Source: Paenibacillus gallinarum (GTDB lineage Bacteria > Bacillota > Bacilli > Paenibacillales > Paenibacillaceae). Taken from it: a DNA stretch of 64,000 bases. Shown in pieces: positions 24,698 to 33,123 of this stretch. The notes under the pieces were generated by a model. That model was not told where the DNA came from and ran no database searches. It saw only the letters and a list, made by a program, of their open reading frames with translations. How positions within the stretch are numbered: position 1 is the first letter of the stretch; every line of letters begins with the position of its first letter. Location of the stretch: positions 434,001 to 498,000 of the forward strand of contig NZ_JACSQL010000001.1 in NCBI RefSeq assembly GCF_014836635.1, in the 5' to 3' direction. Made by a program: the position numbers and the translations under genes.

Positions 24698-25321
24698 ATG
24701 GAAACAACAGTATGTCCATGGTGTCAAACAGAAATCGTATGGGATGAGGAACTGGGTCCGGAAGAAGAATGCCCTTATTGCAATAATCCTCTATCAGCCA
24801 TTCCAGACCAAGAAGAACCTGAAACCATTGCAGATGAGTTTCAAGCCAATAAACAAAATGAGAATCTTCCTAAAGTGAACCTAGAGGGATATCGTACGGT
24901 TAACTTAATGCTCACAGAAGAAGAGGAACTTTTGAAAGAAAAAGCGGCTGCGCAAGCAACCGAAGAAGATTATGATCAACTATGGGAGGATGAAACAGAT
25001 ACGCTTCTTCCTACTGCCAGAGTACTCGATCAATATGAAGAATCTGGGGTTGATTTGGCTAAATATTCTGATGCTGTACAGTCTATTCTCGATTTACAAG
25101 AGGAAGCACCTGAATGTCCAAACTGTCGTGAATTTTTGCTTCATACCGGTGTACAGACGGTAACAAGAGATAGCTTCACAAAAATTCAATCCGTGATGCC
25201 TCCGCTTGAAGCGCCATTTGGTTTGAATATTTATGTTTGTCCTTCTTGTTTCCAAACGACACAAAGTCTAGCCTCCGAGGATAGACTACGTATGGTGAAA
25301 CGCTTAAGTCAAAGTAAATAA
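24698..25321 (+). CDS. Zinc-ribbon protein of unknown function
   Basis: 207-aa acidic soluble protein with two sets of CxxC knuckles. The N-terminal set is Cys6/Cys9 and Cys25/Cys28 (CPWC...CPYC). The C-terminal set is CPNC and YVCPSC. Between them is a Glu-rich linker. It probably binds two zinc ions structurally. ATG 24698 lies 9 nt after AAAGG; the ATG at 24689 touches that motif and is less likely. It sits in the mutS2 transcript and ends at a terminator. No catalytic motif or partner can be named. Confidence 0.7.
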   Translation: METTVCPWCQTEIVWDEELGPEEECPYCNNPLSAIPDQEEPETIADEFQANKQNENLPKVNLEGYRTVNLMLTEEEELLKEKAAAQATEEDYDQLWEDETDTLLPTARVLDQYEESGVDLAKYSDAVQSILDLQEEAPECPNCREFLLHTGVQTVTRDSFTKIQSVMPPLEAPFGLNIYVCPSCFQTTQSLASEDRLRMVKRLSQSK

Positions 25322-25338
25322 GAAACACTTTATATAAG

Positions 25339-25377
25339 GGAACACATACCGCTTCAAGGTGTGTGTTCTTTTTTTGT
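25339..25377 (+). terminator. Intrinsic terminator after the zinc-ribbon gene
   Basis: GGAACACATACC / GGTGTGTGTTC stem, 7-nt loop, TTTTTTT. Confidence 0.88.
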
Positions 25378-25497
25378 TTCCAATTTTATGAAATTGATAA
25401 ACCGAGACAAGTTTTTTGTGAAGAGAGGACATATTAGTTTTGTTACTTATGGTAGTCCTGCTTCCTAAAGGTAGCAGAGCGTAAGGAGGGAAACGAA

Positions 25498-26691
25498 GTG
25501 AAAAAGGCGATGCTTGACGGGCAATCCAAACTGCTTCTGTTTGTAAATGGTTTGTTTGTGCTTGCGAGTGCCTTATCCGGCACCTTTATTAATGTGTTTC
25601 TATGGAAAAGCCGTCAGGATTTCACCATGATTGGTTGGTTTACCATCAGTCAGCAAATAGCGCTTGTACTTACTTTTTGGCTGGCCGGAAAATGGGTGAA
25701 AGAACATAATAAAATGAATGTTATTAGAGTCGGCATTTTATTATCAGCTGTATTCTATCTTCTTGTACTCTGGCTTGATCAGCAAGCAGTATCGTATATT
25801 TGGCCATTGGGATTATTATTAGGGGCTTCGCTTGGTTTGTTCTGGATCTCATTTAATGTGGTTTATTTTGAAGTCACTAGTCGAGATAACCGCGACTTGT
25901 TTAATGGATGGGTTGGACTTATCGGCTCACTAGTCGGGATTGTGGGGCCCTGGGCATCGGGTCTTGTTATTTCACTATCAAAAGCAAATCAAGGATACAG
26001 AATCATATTTATGATTTCGATGGTCGTATATGGACTAGGCGTTATTGTCAGTTTCTTTTTGAAAAAAAGAAAGACAGAAGGGACTTACTACTGGATAGAG
26101 CCTTTTCGTCAACTGAAGATTACAGCAAGTCCATGGCGTCATGCGGCTCCTGCTCTTGCTTTCCAAGGGATCAGAGAAGGCGTGTTTTCATTTTTAGTAA
26201 ACCTCTTGGTATATATCGCTACAACTCAAGAAGTAAAATTAGGACAATTCTATCTGTATACATCTTTAGTGGCTCTTGTCAGTTATCATTTTGTTGGAAA
26301 ATGGTACAAACCATCTCATCGGTACTATGGATCTTTGGTAGGGGCTGTATTGCTTTCTTTGCTTACACTGCCTTTATTATGGTCTGTTAATTACAGCACC
26401 TTACTCATCGTTGGTATCGGGTCAGCATTATTTATGCCGTTTTATATTTTGCCGATGATCTCTTCTGCATTCGATCTCATGGGCACAAGTGATGAAATGG
26501 TGTCAAAAAGAGTCGAACTTGTCGTATTGCGTGAAATTTGTCTAACCACGGGGAGAATTGCAGGCGTTCTTATCTTTATCCTAGTCCTATCTATCCATGA
26601 TTCAAGCAGAACAATGACATGGCTTATGGTAATCCTCGGGTTTTCACCGGTTCTCAGTTGGTTTTTTCTTCGTAGGCTCGTTCGTATCTAG
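25498..26691 (+). CDS. MFS transporter
   Basis: 397-aa polytopic membrane protein with 11-12 hydrophobic helices and short basic loops. The N-terminal half reads as a typical major-facilitator half (GTFINVFLWKSRQDFTMIGWF and the later WVKEHNKMNVIRVG loop resembling MFS motif A). A long hydrophilic loop at about 190-210 (KKRKTEGTYYW) separates the two six-helix bundles. GTG 25498 has AAGGAGGG about 8 nt upstream. It is monocistronic after the preceding terminator. The substrate cannot be inferred. Confidence 0.8.
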   Translation: MKKAMLDGQSKLLLFVNGLFVLASALSGTFINVFLWKSRQDFTMIGWFTISQQIALVLTFWLAGKWVKEHNKMNVIRVGILLSAVFYLLVLWLDQQAVSYIWPLGLLLGASLGLFWISFNVVYFEVTSRDNRDLFNGWVGLIGSLVGIVGPWASGLVISLSKANQGYRIIFMISMVVYGLGVIVSFFLKKRKTEGTYYWIEPFRQLKITASPWRHAAPALAFQGIREGVFSFLVNLLVYIATTQEVKLGQFYLYTSLVALVSYHFVGKWYKPSHRYYGSLVGAVLLSLLTLPLLWSVNYSTLLIVGIGSALFMPFYILPMISSAFDLMGTSDEMVSKRVELVVLREICLTTGRIAGVLIFILVLSIHDSSRTMTWLMVILGFSPVLSWFFLRRLVRI

Positions 26692-26767
26692 CTGTACATA
26701 AAGGTCTTGAATACGGGCAAGCTATCAAACGAGAATGAAGAGTCATAACCTAAAGGAGGTAAGATTT

Positions 26768-27004
26768 ATGCAAAATGGATCAATGCAGCCTATCACAGGA
26801 AAAGAACTCGAGTACATTGCTGATTGTTTATCGAATGAAGATTTATTGACGAAACAGTGTGCAGCGACTGCATCAAGTATTCAAAACCCACAGCTGAAGC
26901 AAGTTTTAAGTCAGCACATTCAAATGCATAAGCAGCATGCGGATCAGCTTATTGGCGCTCTGCAGCAACACCAGCCGCTAGCACCCACACAACCATCTAA
27001 CTAA
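26768..27004 (+). CDS. Small spore-coat-type protein (CotF-like N-terminal module)
   Basis: 78-aa protein. Its helical core (GKELEYIADCLSNEDLLTKQ ... HIQMHKQHADQLIGAL) resembles the ferritin-like helices of the CotF/YhcQ coat family, and it ends in a Pro/Gln-rich tail. ATG 26768 has a very strong AAAGGAGGT 7 nt upstream. It is followed at 42 nt by a second CotF-like gene, so the pair is probably one sporulation transcript and contributes to the spore coat. The family assignment is by pattern only. Confidence 0.65.
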   Translation: MQNGSMQPITGKELEYIADCLSNEDLLTKQCAATASSIQNPQLKQVLSQHIQMHKQHADQLIGALQQHQPLAPTQPSN

Positions 27005-27046
27005 CAGATAAAAACCATTCAAATATGGAGAGGGAGGCAAAATAAG

Positions 27047-27454
27047 ATGAATACATCATCCACGGGTTCATTCATGCCTGATGCAGATTTGGCGTATACG
27101 GTCTTAGCCGATTTAAAAAGAACGGTACGTGAATACACAACGGCTACCACGGAATCCAACTGCCAAACAGTTCGCCAAATGTTTACTGATTTAACGAACA
27201 GTACTTTAAAATTGCAGGGCGAACTTTATACCGTTATGCAACAAAGCAATATGTATCCAGCTCCAGGTAAGGCACTCCAATCGGACATTGATAAACAAAT
27301 ACAGACAGCGAATCAAACAAAACAGGAATGCGATCAATTTGTACAACAAAAAAATAGCCAAATGGCAGTCAACTCGCCAATTGGCCAGCCTTATGGATCA
27401 CCATTAAATATGAATGAACATTTCTCCCAGCCGGGTAATCCTAGCTTTAGATAG
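27047..27454 (+). CDS. Spore coat protein, CotF family
   Basis: 135-aa protein. Residues about 12-100 form a predicted helical bundle (DADLAYTVLADLKRTVREYT...; SNCQTVRQMFTDLTNSTLKL; GELYTVMQQSNMYPAPGKAL) typical of the Coat F domain. The C-terminal tail is Gln/Asn/Pro-rich (GQPYGSPLNMNEHF), common in coat proteins. The strong ribosome-binding site GGGAGG precedes the ATG. It partners the small gene upstream and is followed by a terminator. Confidence 0.75.
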   Translation: MNTSSTGSFMPDADLAYTVLADLKRTVREYTTATTESNCQTVRQMFTDLTNSTLKLQGELYTVMQQSNMYPAPGKALQSDIDKQIQTANQTKQECDQFVQQKNSQMAVNSPIGQPYGSPLNMNEHFSQPGNPSFR

Positions 27455-27477
27455 TGAACCTATTTTTGAATAAAGAG

Positions 27478-27517
27478 AAACCAGCGCCTCGCAAACTAAA
27501 AGGTGTTGGTTTTTTTA
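27478..27517 (+). terminator. Intrinsic terminator after the coat genes
   Basis: AAACCAgCgCCT / AGGtGtTGGTTT stem followed by a T-run. Confidence 0.8.
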
Positions 27518-27630
27518 TTTGCAGTAATATTCATTTCATGTCATATTATATTTAATCTGCTTAACGAAAAGGCAGCTGCATGGCCCGTAACACGGACCCG
27601 TTACTGAAGATGCACTCTGGAGGGAAATGC

Positions 27631-28131
27631 ATGATAGAACTTAACGATTTGAAATTAAAAGTACTTAATTTGTTAAAAGAAGACGCGAGAAGAACCCCGG
27701 CACTCCTTGCTACTTTACTTGGGACTTCGGAAGACGAAATCAAGAAAGCGGTATCGGAACTTGAGAAAGACAATGTAATCGTGAAGTATGCGACCGTTGT
27801 GAACTGGGAAAAAGTCGATGATGAGAAAGTAACTGCCTTAATTGAAGTTCAAATTAGTCCTGAACGTGGTCGTGGTTTTGAAGGGATTGCAGAGCGTATT
27901 TATTTGTATCCACAAGTGAAATCCGTGTACCTTATGTCAGGAGCGTATGACCTTCTGGTTGAGATTGAAGGACGTAATTTGCGTGAAGTTGCTAATTTTG
28001 TATCCGAAAGACTTTCTACGATCGATTCTGTATTGTCGACCAAGACAAACTTTATTCTTAAAAAATATAAACAAGACGGCATCATTTTTGAGCCACATCA
28101 AGAAGATAAACGGCTCCCTATTTCGCCATAA
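27631..28131 (+). CDS. alaR: Lrp/AsnC-family regulator, AlaR-like
   Basis: 166-aa transcription factor. It has an N-terminal winged helix-turn-helix (about 1-55, LNDLKLKVLNLLKEDAR...) and a C-terminal RAM ligand-binding domain (about 70-150) with the Gly-rich turn LMSGAYDLLVEIEGR. ATG 27631 follows GGAGGG; the upstream in-frame start at 27580 is weaker. The adjacent downstream gene is an alanine-transaminase-like enzyme, the same pairing as Bacillus alaR-alaT (yugG-yugH), so it probably controls that gene in response to an amino acid. Confidence 0.82.
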   Translation: MIELNDLKLKVLNLLKEDARRTPALLATLLGTSEDEIKKAVSELEKDNVIVKYATVVNWEKVDDEKVTALIEVQISPERGRGFEGIAERIYLYPQVKSVYLMSGAYDLLVEIEGRNLREVANFVSERLSTIDSVLSTKTNFILKKYKQDGIIFEPHQEDKRLPISP

Positions 28132-28146
28132 AAGGAAGTATGAGAG

Positions 28147-29367
28147 ATGATAGTTAACCAAGATAAAAAAGATAATAAATCCGGTTCGAAATCGATGAGT
28201 TCTTATCTAAACCCAGGGGCTCAGCAAATACCTCCGTCAGGGATCCGTAAGTTTTTTGACCTCGTTGGTCCTAACAAAGGGATTATTTCTCTTGGCGTAG
28301 GGGAGCCTGATTTTATTACCCCATGGCATATGCGTGAAGCTTCTGTATACTCGCTTGAACGCGGGTTTACGAGCTATACGTCGAACGCCGGTATGATTGA
28401 ACTTCGAGAAGCGATCAGTGATTACCTGGAACGGGGATTTCATACCCCATACGATCCTGAAGATGAAATTCTCGTTACCGTAGGTGGAAGTGAAGCTATT
28501 GACCTGGCATTACGTGCACTGATCGTGGCGGGCGATGAAATTTTGGTTCCTGAGCCTTGTTATGTAGCCTATTCGCCTATTATTGCGCTTGGCGGCGGCG
28601 TTCCCGTAGGTGTAGAAACGGTAGCAGAAAATAATTTTAAGCTGACACCAGAAGCTCTTGAAGCAAAAATCACACCTAAATCCAAAGTGCTTATTCTCTG
28701 TTATCCAAGCAATCCAACAGGGGCAATCATGACATATGAAGATTGGCTACCCATTGCTGAAATCGTAGAGAAACATGATCTTATCGTTATTTCGGATGAA
28801 ATCTATGCAGAACTTACATATAACCAAAAGCATGTAAGTTTTCCTTCGATCCCTGGGATGCGAGACAGAACCATCCTGGTAAGCGGGTTCTCTAAGGCAT
28901 TTGCAATGACAGGTTGGAGAATTGGTTACATGTGCGGAAACTCTGATCTGATTTCAGCAATGCTTAAAATTCATCAGTATACGGTAATGTGTGCTCCTTC
29001 TATGGGGCAAGTTGCCGCTTTGGAAGCTTTGCGTAATGGATTAGAGGAAAAGGATCGAATGGTGGAGTCGTACAATCAGCGCCGCCGATTAATTGTTCAA
29101 GGGTTCCGGGATATTGGACTTGATTGCCACGAACCCCAAGGTGCTTTCTATGCATTTCCAAGTATACGCAAAACAGGACTTACCTCAGAAGAATTTGCCC
29201 ACAAGTTGTTAACGGAAGGCAAGGTTGCAACGGTTCCAGGCGGTGTATTTGGTTCCGGCGGAGAAGGCTATCTACGCTGTTCTTATGCGACTTCTCTTAC
29301 TCAATTAAATGAAGCTCTAGAAAGAATCGGGAATTTTGTTTATAAACTCGAACAAGTGGGTAAATAA
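28147..29367 (+). CDS. alaT: PLP-dependent class I/II aminotransferase, AlaT-like
   Basis: 406-aa fold-type I aminotransferase. The PLP lysine is Lys250 in SGFSKAFAMTGWRIGY. Asn189 (YPSNPTGA) and Asp217 (SDEIY) contact the cofactor, and a substrate-binding Arg is expected in the C-terminal YLRCSYA region. The opening LNPGAQQIPPSGIRKFFDL is close to Bacillus YugH/AlaT. It converts pyruvate and glutamate to alanine and 2-oxoglutarate or a similar pair. It starts 15 nt after alaR with AAAGGAAG upstream, so the two are co-transcribed. Confidence 0.85.
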   Translation: MIVNQDKKDNKSGSKSMSSYLNPGAQQIPPSGIRKFFDLVGPNKGIISLGVGEPDFITPWHMREASVYSLERGFTSYTSNAGMIELREAISDYLERGFHTPYDPEDEILVTVGGSEAIDLALRALIVAGDEILVPEPCYVAYSPIIALGGGVPVGVETVAENNFKLTPEALEAKITPKSKVLILCYPSNPTGAIMTYEDWLPIAEIVEKHDLIVISDEIYAELTYNQKHVSFPSIPGMRDRTILVSGFSKAFAMTGWRIGYMCGNSDLISAMLKIHQYTVMCAPSMGQVAALEALRNGLEEKDRMVESYNQRRRLIVQGFRDIGLDCHEPQGAFYAFPSIRKTGLTSEEFAHKLLTEGKVATVPGGVFGSGGEGYLRCSYATSLTQLNEALERIGNFVYKLEQVGK

Positions 29368-29454
29368 AAATATATAATGTTGGTTGCCACTTGGTATAAA
29401 TAAAACTAAAATGTAAACAATTCAACTATTTCCGTAAATTGTAACAATTGGTAC

Positions 29455-29482
29455 TTGGGTTTATTCGTTTTTATGCTATAAT
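29455..29482 (+). promoter_or_regulatory. Promoter of the Spo0E-like gene
   Basis: Extended -10 TGC-TATAAT (29477-29482) with a partial -35 TTGGGT 16 bp upstream. No perfect Spo0A box is seen near it. Confidence 0.55.
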
Positions 29483-29517
29483 CTGTAAGGATATAGATTT
29501 CTAGGGAGGGATTTACC

Positions 29518-29781
29518 TTGTTTTGTGCCGACTATGACTTGCCGACATACCGAGGTCAATATGCTGTGGATAGCGATAGCAGCACCTCTTGGCTTACAAA
29601 CTCGGAGAAAGCATCATCACGCAATCTTTCCTTGGAAGATGAAATCCATATCCTGCGCAGCAAGATGGAAAGAATCTTTTTGGAAGAGAAGTCTTTTACT
29701 TCAGACATAGTGATCGAAATCAGCAGCTTGCTTGATTTAAAGATCAATGAATATATGAAGACCTATCCTAAGAAAGCATAA
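29518..29781 (+). CDS. Spo0E-like Spo0A-P phosphatase
   Basis: 87-aa protein. Residues about 40-82 (LEDEIHILRSKMERIFLEE ... EISSLLDLKINEYM) match the Spo0E helical hairpin with the S-x-x-L-D-x-x-I signature. Spo0E proteins dephosphorylate Spo0A-P and so delay sporulation. The first 35 residues are divergent. TTG 29518 is 8 nt after GGGAGGG. Monocistronic, with its own promoter and terminator. Confidence 0.78.
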   Translation: MFCADYDLPTYRGQYAVDSDSSTSWLTNSEKASSRNLSLEDEIHILRSKMERIFLEEKSFTSDIVIEISSLLDLKINEYMKTYPKKA

Positions 29782-29802
29782 AAGCGTGAGCTCATTTTAC
29801 AG

Positions 29803-29834
29803 GAGAAGACCCTTTTGAGGGTCTTCTTTTTTTG
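29803..29834 (+). terminator. Intrinsic terminator after the Spo0E-like gene
   Basis: GAAGACCC / GGGTCTTC stem, 5-6 nt loop, TTTTTTT. Confidence 0.9.
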
Positions 29835-29888
29835 TGAAGCAGTATTGTGATATGATGTGAAATAAGGGAAAAAGGAGGAATCATTAAA

Positions 29889-30455
29889 GTGGATAACAGA
29901 AGCAGATGGGCTATAGTTGCATTATTATTCATGGTAATACTCACGGCTTGCGGCAAAGAGGAAGATACGGCGTTCCAGATTTTTATGACAGATGATCAAG
30001 GCAGTATCGTCGGCATTGAAGATGAACTTCAATCTAAGTTACAAGAAAAGTTTGGGGACAGAGTAACGATAGAAGTCATTTCAAGTCCGATCTATAATCA
30101 ACAAAAGATTCTGCTTGAGTACGTTGGAAAAGCGAATGATCTGATGATTATGCCAGAAAACGATATGAAATCGTATGGTAGACAAGGTTCACATATTGCA
30201 CTTGAAGATGCTTTTAACCCGGAAACCTATAGTCGTGGTTTTTTTGAGGGCGGTACATATGAGATTGACGAAAATGGAGATATGTCTAAAGATATGGTAA
30301 CAGGTGATCATTTGTTTGGGATTCCACTTGATGAAATGACGATATTTAAAGAGTTGAATTATCCAGCAAAAAATTTGTTCGCGACCATCCCGGTTTCCAC
30401 ATCTGATATTGCATTAGCAAAAGAAGTTCTTAAGTTTATGACGGAATCGAATTAA
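29889..30455 (+). CDS. Lipoprotein, possibly a truncated solute-binding-like fold
   Basis: 188-aa lipoprotein: signal peptide with lipobox L-T-A-C (Cys21), then an acidic domain. The alternating strand/helix start (FQIFMTDDQGS, then VTIEVISSPIYNQQKI, then DLMIMPENDM) resembles half of a periplasmic-binding fold, but at under 170 mature residues it is too short for a complete one. It starts at GTG 29889 and ends 49 nt before a cobU-like gene. That context could suggest a cobinamide or cobalamin link, but nothing in the sequence proves it. Confidence 0.65.
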   Translation: MDNRSRWAIVALLFMVILTACGKEEDTAFQIFMTDDQGSIVGIEDELQSKLQEKFGDRVTIEVISSPIYNQQKILLEYVGKANDLMIMPENDMKSYGRQGSHIALEDAFNPETYSRGFFEGGTYEIDENGDMSKDMVTGDHLFGIPLDEMTIFKELNYPAKNLFATIPVSTSDIALAKEVLKFMTESN

Positions 30456-30504
30456 TTTATAATGAACGGACAAAGTGATATACCAGTAGGAGGGGGGCTG
30501 AGGG

Positions 30505-31047
30505 ATGCTCATTATGGTAACAGGGGGAGTAAGCAGCGGTAAAACCCAGTTTGCACTATCCTATGCCTCAACACTTGCACGGGAAGGCATTTATATTACA
30601 GATGAAGATGCAAAACCTTTGCCCGAAAAAATGAGAGCCCCGTCCAAACTGCGCAGAGTACATACCTCTTCTCACCAGTCACTTCCGGATACACTTGATC
30701 ACATCAACAGGGAATCTAACTTGTTCCGTGCTGATCATCGAATTGTTGTTATTGATAGTTTGACCAGCTGGATGATTAGTGAATGGAAAAACTGTTGGAA
30801 TAGTGCGGATCAAGCTCGTATTATAGCAAGGTTGGAGCAATTAAAGGAAGTTGTTTTTTCTTATCAGGGATTACTTCTGATTATTACTAACGAAATGCAG
30901 GGAAGTTTTCATCCTTCTGAGGAGGAAAAACAATTCATTTCTTCAATGGCTGAGATGAATCGTATGATTGCAGTCAGAAGCGACCAGGTGTTTCAGCTCA
31001 CTTCAGGCATTGCAAGCGAGATCAGCAGGAACAAAATCAGATATTAA
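30505..31047 (+). CDS. cobU: CobU-like adenosylcobinamide kinase/guanylyltransferase
   Basis: 180-aa P-loop enzyme. Walker A is GGVSSGKT (residues 7-14, cf. GGARSGKS in CobU), Walker B-like VVIDSLTSWM, and ITNEMQ matches the CobU TNE motif. In cobalamin salvage it phosphorylates adenosylcobinamide and attaches GMP. The CobU histidine that accepts GMP is not obvious here, so guanylyltransferase activity is uncertain. A strong AGGAGGGGGG lies upstream. It is directly followed by the cobalamin adenosyltransferase gene, supporting a B12-salvage operon. Confidence 0.72.
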   Translation: MLIMVTGGVSSGKTQFALSYASTLAREGIYITDEDAKPLPEKMRAPSKLRRVHTSSHQSLPDTLDHINRESNLFRADHRIVVIDSLTSWMISEWKNCWNSADQARIIARLEQLKEVVFSYQGLLLIITNEMQGSFHPSEEEKQFISSMAEMNRMIAVRSDQVFQLTSGIASEISRNKIRY

Positions 31048-31059
31048 TTGGAGGGTATA

Positions 31060-31629
31060 ATGAAGATATATACTAAATCAGGTGATAAAGGCCAGACTTC
31101 GGTGATCGGTGCAAGAGTACCAAAAGACGATGACCGGGTCGAGGCTTATGGCACTATTGATGAACTAAATAGTTTTGTCGGTCAAGCCATCAGTATCATA
31201 ACGACTGAAGAGAAGTTTGCGGATTTGAAAGAAGAACTGGGGATAATTCAGCAGGAGTTATTCGATTGTGGATCTGATCTTGCTTTTGTCAAATTGGAGG
31301 AAGGGAATTATAAAGTGTCTGGTGATATGGCAGAACGTTTAGAACAGTGGATTGATCTTCATCAAGCTGAAAATCCGCAAATTGAACGTTTTATTATTCC
31401 GGGAGGATGTGCCTTATCTTCCGCACTTCATGTGTGCCGTACGGTAAGCCGAAGAGCAGAACGCCGGGTAGTAACGCTTGGGTCTCACACTGAAATTAAT
31501 CCTAGCGTCAGGCTGTATATGAATCGTCTGTCGGATTACTTCTTTGTTATCGCCCGTACGGCAAATGTTCGTTCCGGCGTTCCTGATGTAGAATATCTTC
31601 GCAGCAAAAAGGTGTTTCGAAGCAAATGA
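31060..31629 (+). CDS. PduO-type ATP:cob(I)alamin adenosyltransferase
   Basis: 189-aa enzyme that transfers the adenosyl group of ATP to reduced cobalamin. Family hallmarks are the N-terminal ATP loop YTKSGDKGQTS (3-13), DDDRVEAYGTIDELNS, and the C-terminal CRTVSRRAERR and LNRLSD-like (YMNRLSDYFF) helices. ATG 31060 is preferred because the GGAGGG at 31050-31055 lies inside the longer TTG version. It sits 12 nt after cobU and overlaps the next gene by ATGA. Confidence 0.92.
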   Translation: MKIYTKSGDKGQTSVIGARVPKDDDRVEAYGTIDELNSFVGQAISIITTEEKFADLKEELGIIQQELFDCGSDLAFVKLEEGNYKVSGDMAERLEQWIDLHQAENPQIERFIIPGGCALSSALHVCRTVSRRAERRVVTLGSHTEINPSVRLYMNRLSDYFFVIARTANVRSGVPDVEYLRSKKVFRSK

Positions 31630-32585
31630 TGTCTTACTATGATCCAATTGTATATGTTGTTCTTCCAGAAGATGAAGGGATGCTTCTAAAAACGATTTTG
31701 CAAAAAAGATTAGGAGTTTCCCGCAAGTTAATGTCCAGAGTGAAAATGACCGAATGTGGAATTCAATTAAATGGTCAGCGCGTCTATATCAGTGAGAAAG
31801 TAAAGGGCGGAGACCGAATCGAACTTCGAATGGAAAAGGAGACTTCGGAAGATATTTTACCGGAGCCTATTCCCTTTGACATCATATATGAGGATAATCA
31901 TCTACTCATTGTGAATAAACCTGCCGGAATGATTGTACATCCAACCAGTGGTCACTATACGGGAACACTTGCCAATGGAGTGGTACATTATTGGCAGGAA
32001 AAAGGTGAACAGGTGCGTTTTAGACCTGTCCACAGGCTGGATCAAGACACATCTGGGGTTCTGTGTATAGCTAAGAATCCATATGTACATCAGCACATTT
32101 CCGAGCAAATGATACAGGGAGCGGTAGATAAGTATTATACAGCGATCGTGCATGGGTATCCTGAACCGGCAGAAGGGATTATTGACGGACCTATTGACCG
32201 CGATCCATTAGAGCCGCATCGCCGGATCGTTACACCGGATGGTTATCCAGCTCGCACATTGTATCATATAGTGGAACGTTATCCACATGGCAGCATGGTG
32301 CAAATAAAGCTCGAGAGTGGACGAACCCATCAAATCAGGGTTCATATGAGTTCGATCGGTTGTCCGCTAATGGGGGATACTTTTTATGGTGTCGATCAGC
32401 TCACACATGCAAAATTTAACCGTGAACAGGCACGACTAACGGATACATGGATGAATAGACAAGCTTTGCATGCCAGTAAGCTTTCTTTCACTCATCCACT
32501 TTCAGGGGAAAGAGTGACGTTTACTGCCGATTTACCAGCAGATATGGCACAGTTAAAAGCACAACTTGAAGAAGTGCAGGGTTAA
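31626..32585 (+). CDS. RluA-family 23S rRNA pseudouridine synthase
   Basis: 319-aa enzyme isomerising uridine to pseudouridine in RNA. It has an N-terminal S4-like segment (about 20-70) and a catalytic domain with HRLDQDTSG (136-144, catalytic Asp139). The C-terminal motif ESGRTHQIRVHMSSIGCPLMGD is characteristic of RluA/RluD. Two adjacent start codons (ATG 31626 and 31629) overlap the pduO-type stop, so translation is coupled. The specific target site cannot be assigned. Confidence 0.9.
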   Translation: MMSYYDPIVYVVLPEDEGMLLKTILQKRLGVSRKLMSRVKMTECGIQLNGQRVYISEKVKGGDRIELRMEKETSEDILPEPIPFDIIYEDNHLLIVNKPAGMIVHPTSGHYTGTLANGVVHYWQEKGEQVRFRPVHRLDQDTSGVLCIAKNPYVHQHISEQMIQGAVDKYYTAIVHGYPEPAEGIIDGPIDRDPLEPHRRIVTPDGYPARTLYHIVERYPHGSMVQIKLESGRTHQIRVHMSSIGCPLMGDTFYGVDQLTHAKFNREQARLTDTWMNRQALHASKLSFTHPLSGERVTFTADLPADMAQLKAQLEEVQG

Positions 32586-32631
32586 CAAAAATAATAACAA
32601 AACAGCTATCGATTCAGGAGGAACGTAGTAT

Positions 32632-32991
32632 ATGAGTCAATTAACCGTATATCAATATGCGAAATGCGGCACTTGCCGTAAGGCAGTAAAATGGCTGGAG
32701 TCAGCTGGACATGAGCTAACACAAATTCCAATTTTTGAAGAGCCGCCTACTGTAGATGAGCTAGCATCACTTGTTGAGAACAGTGGACTAGAATTGAAAA
32801 AGTTCTTCAACACAAGTGGAGAAGTTTATAAAGAAATGAATCTTAAGGATCAGTTGAAAGAAATGAGTAGAGAAGAACAGTTACAACTGTTGTCCTCTAA
32901 TGGCAGACTGATTAAACGCCCGATTGTGACGGACGGAAGCAAGGTAACCGTTGGTTTCAAAGAAGAACAATTTCAAGAAACATGGGGTTGA
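32632..32991 (+). CDS. ArsC/Spx-family thioredoxin-fold protein
   Basis: 119-aa protein with the ArsC/Spx fold. Its redox motif C-G-T-C (Cys12, Cys15) sits at the end of the first strand, and the C-terminal RLIKRPIVTDGSKVTVGF matches ArsC-like proteins such as Bacillus YusI. Members are either arsenate-reductase-like or Spx-type RNA polymerase regulators. The short length and the missing Spx Arg/Gly RNA-polymerase surface make a small reductase more likely. CAGGAGG precedes ATG 32632. Confidence 0.78.
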   Translation: MSQLTVYQYAKCGTCRKAVKWLESAGHELTQIPIFEEPPTVDELASLVENSGLELKKFFNTSGEVYKEMNLKDQLKEMSREEQLQLLSSNGRLIKRPIVTDGSKVTVGFKEEQFQETWG

Positions 32992-33008
32992 CCAGATCAA
33001 CCCTTTTT
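32985..33008 (+). terminator. Terminator overlapping the ArsC-like stop codon
   Basis: GGGTTGA / TCAACCC with a 5-nt loop and TTTTT. The stem's 5' arm includes the TGA stop codon. Confidence 0.85.
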
Positions 33009-33065
33009 AGAAGCGTGACTTTGGTATGCTTTCCATTGTTTTATCCCCAAACCTAGTGTAGCCTG

Positions 33066-33074
33066 TGCTATAAT
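33066..33074 (+). promoter_or_regulatory. Extended -10 promoter of the exonuclease gene
   Basis: TGC-TATAAT with no convincing -35, about 50 nt before the GTG start. Confidence 0.5.
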
Positions 33075-33123
33075 ACAGGTATTATAAATATAGGTATGGA
33101 ATAGAACAGGAGCGTTATCATAA

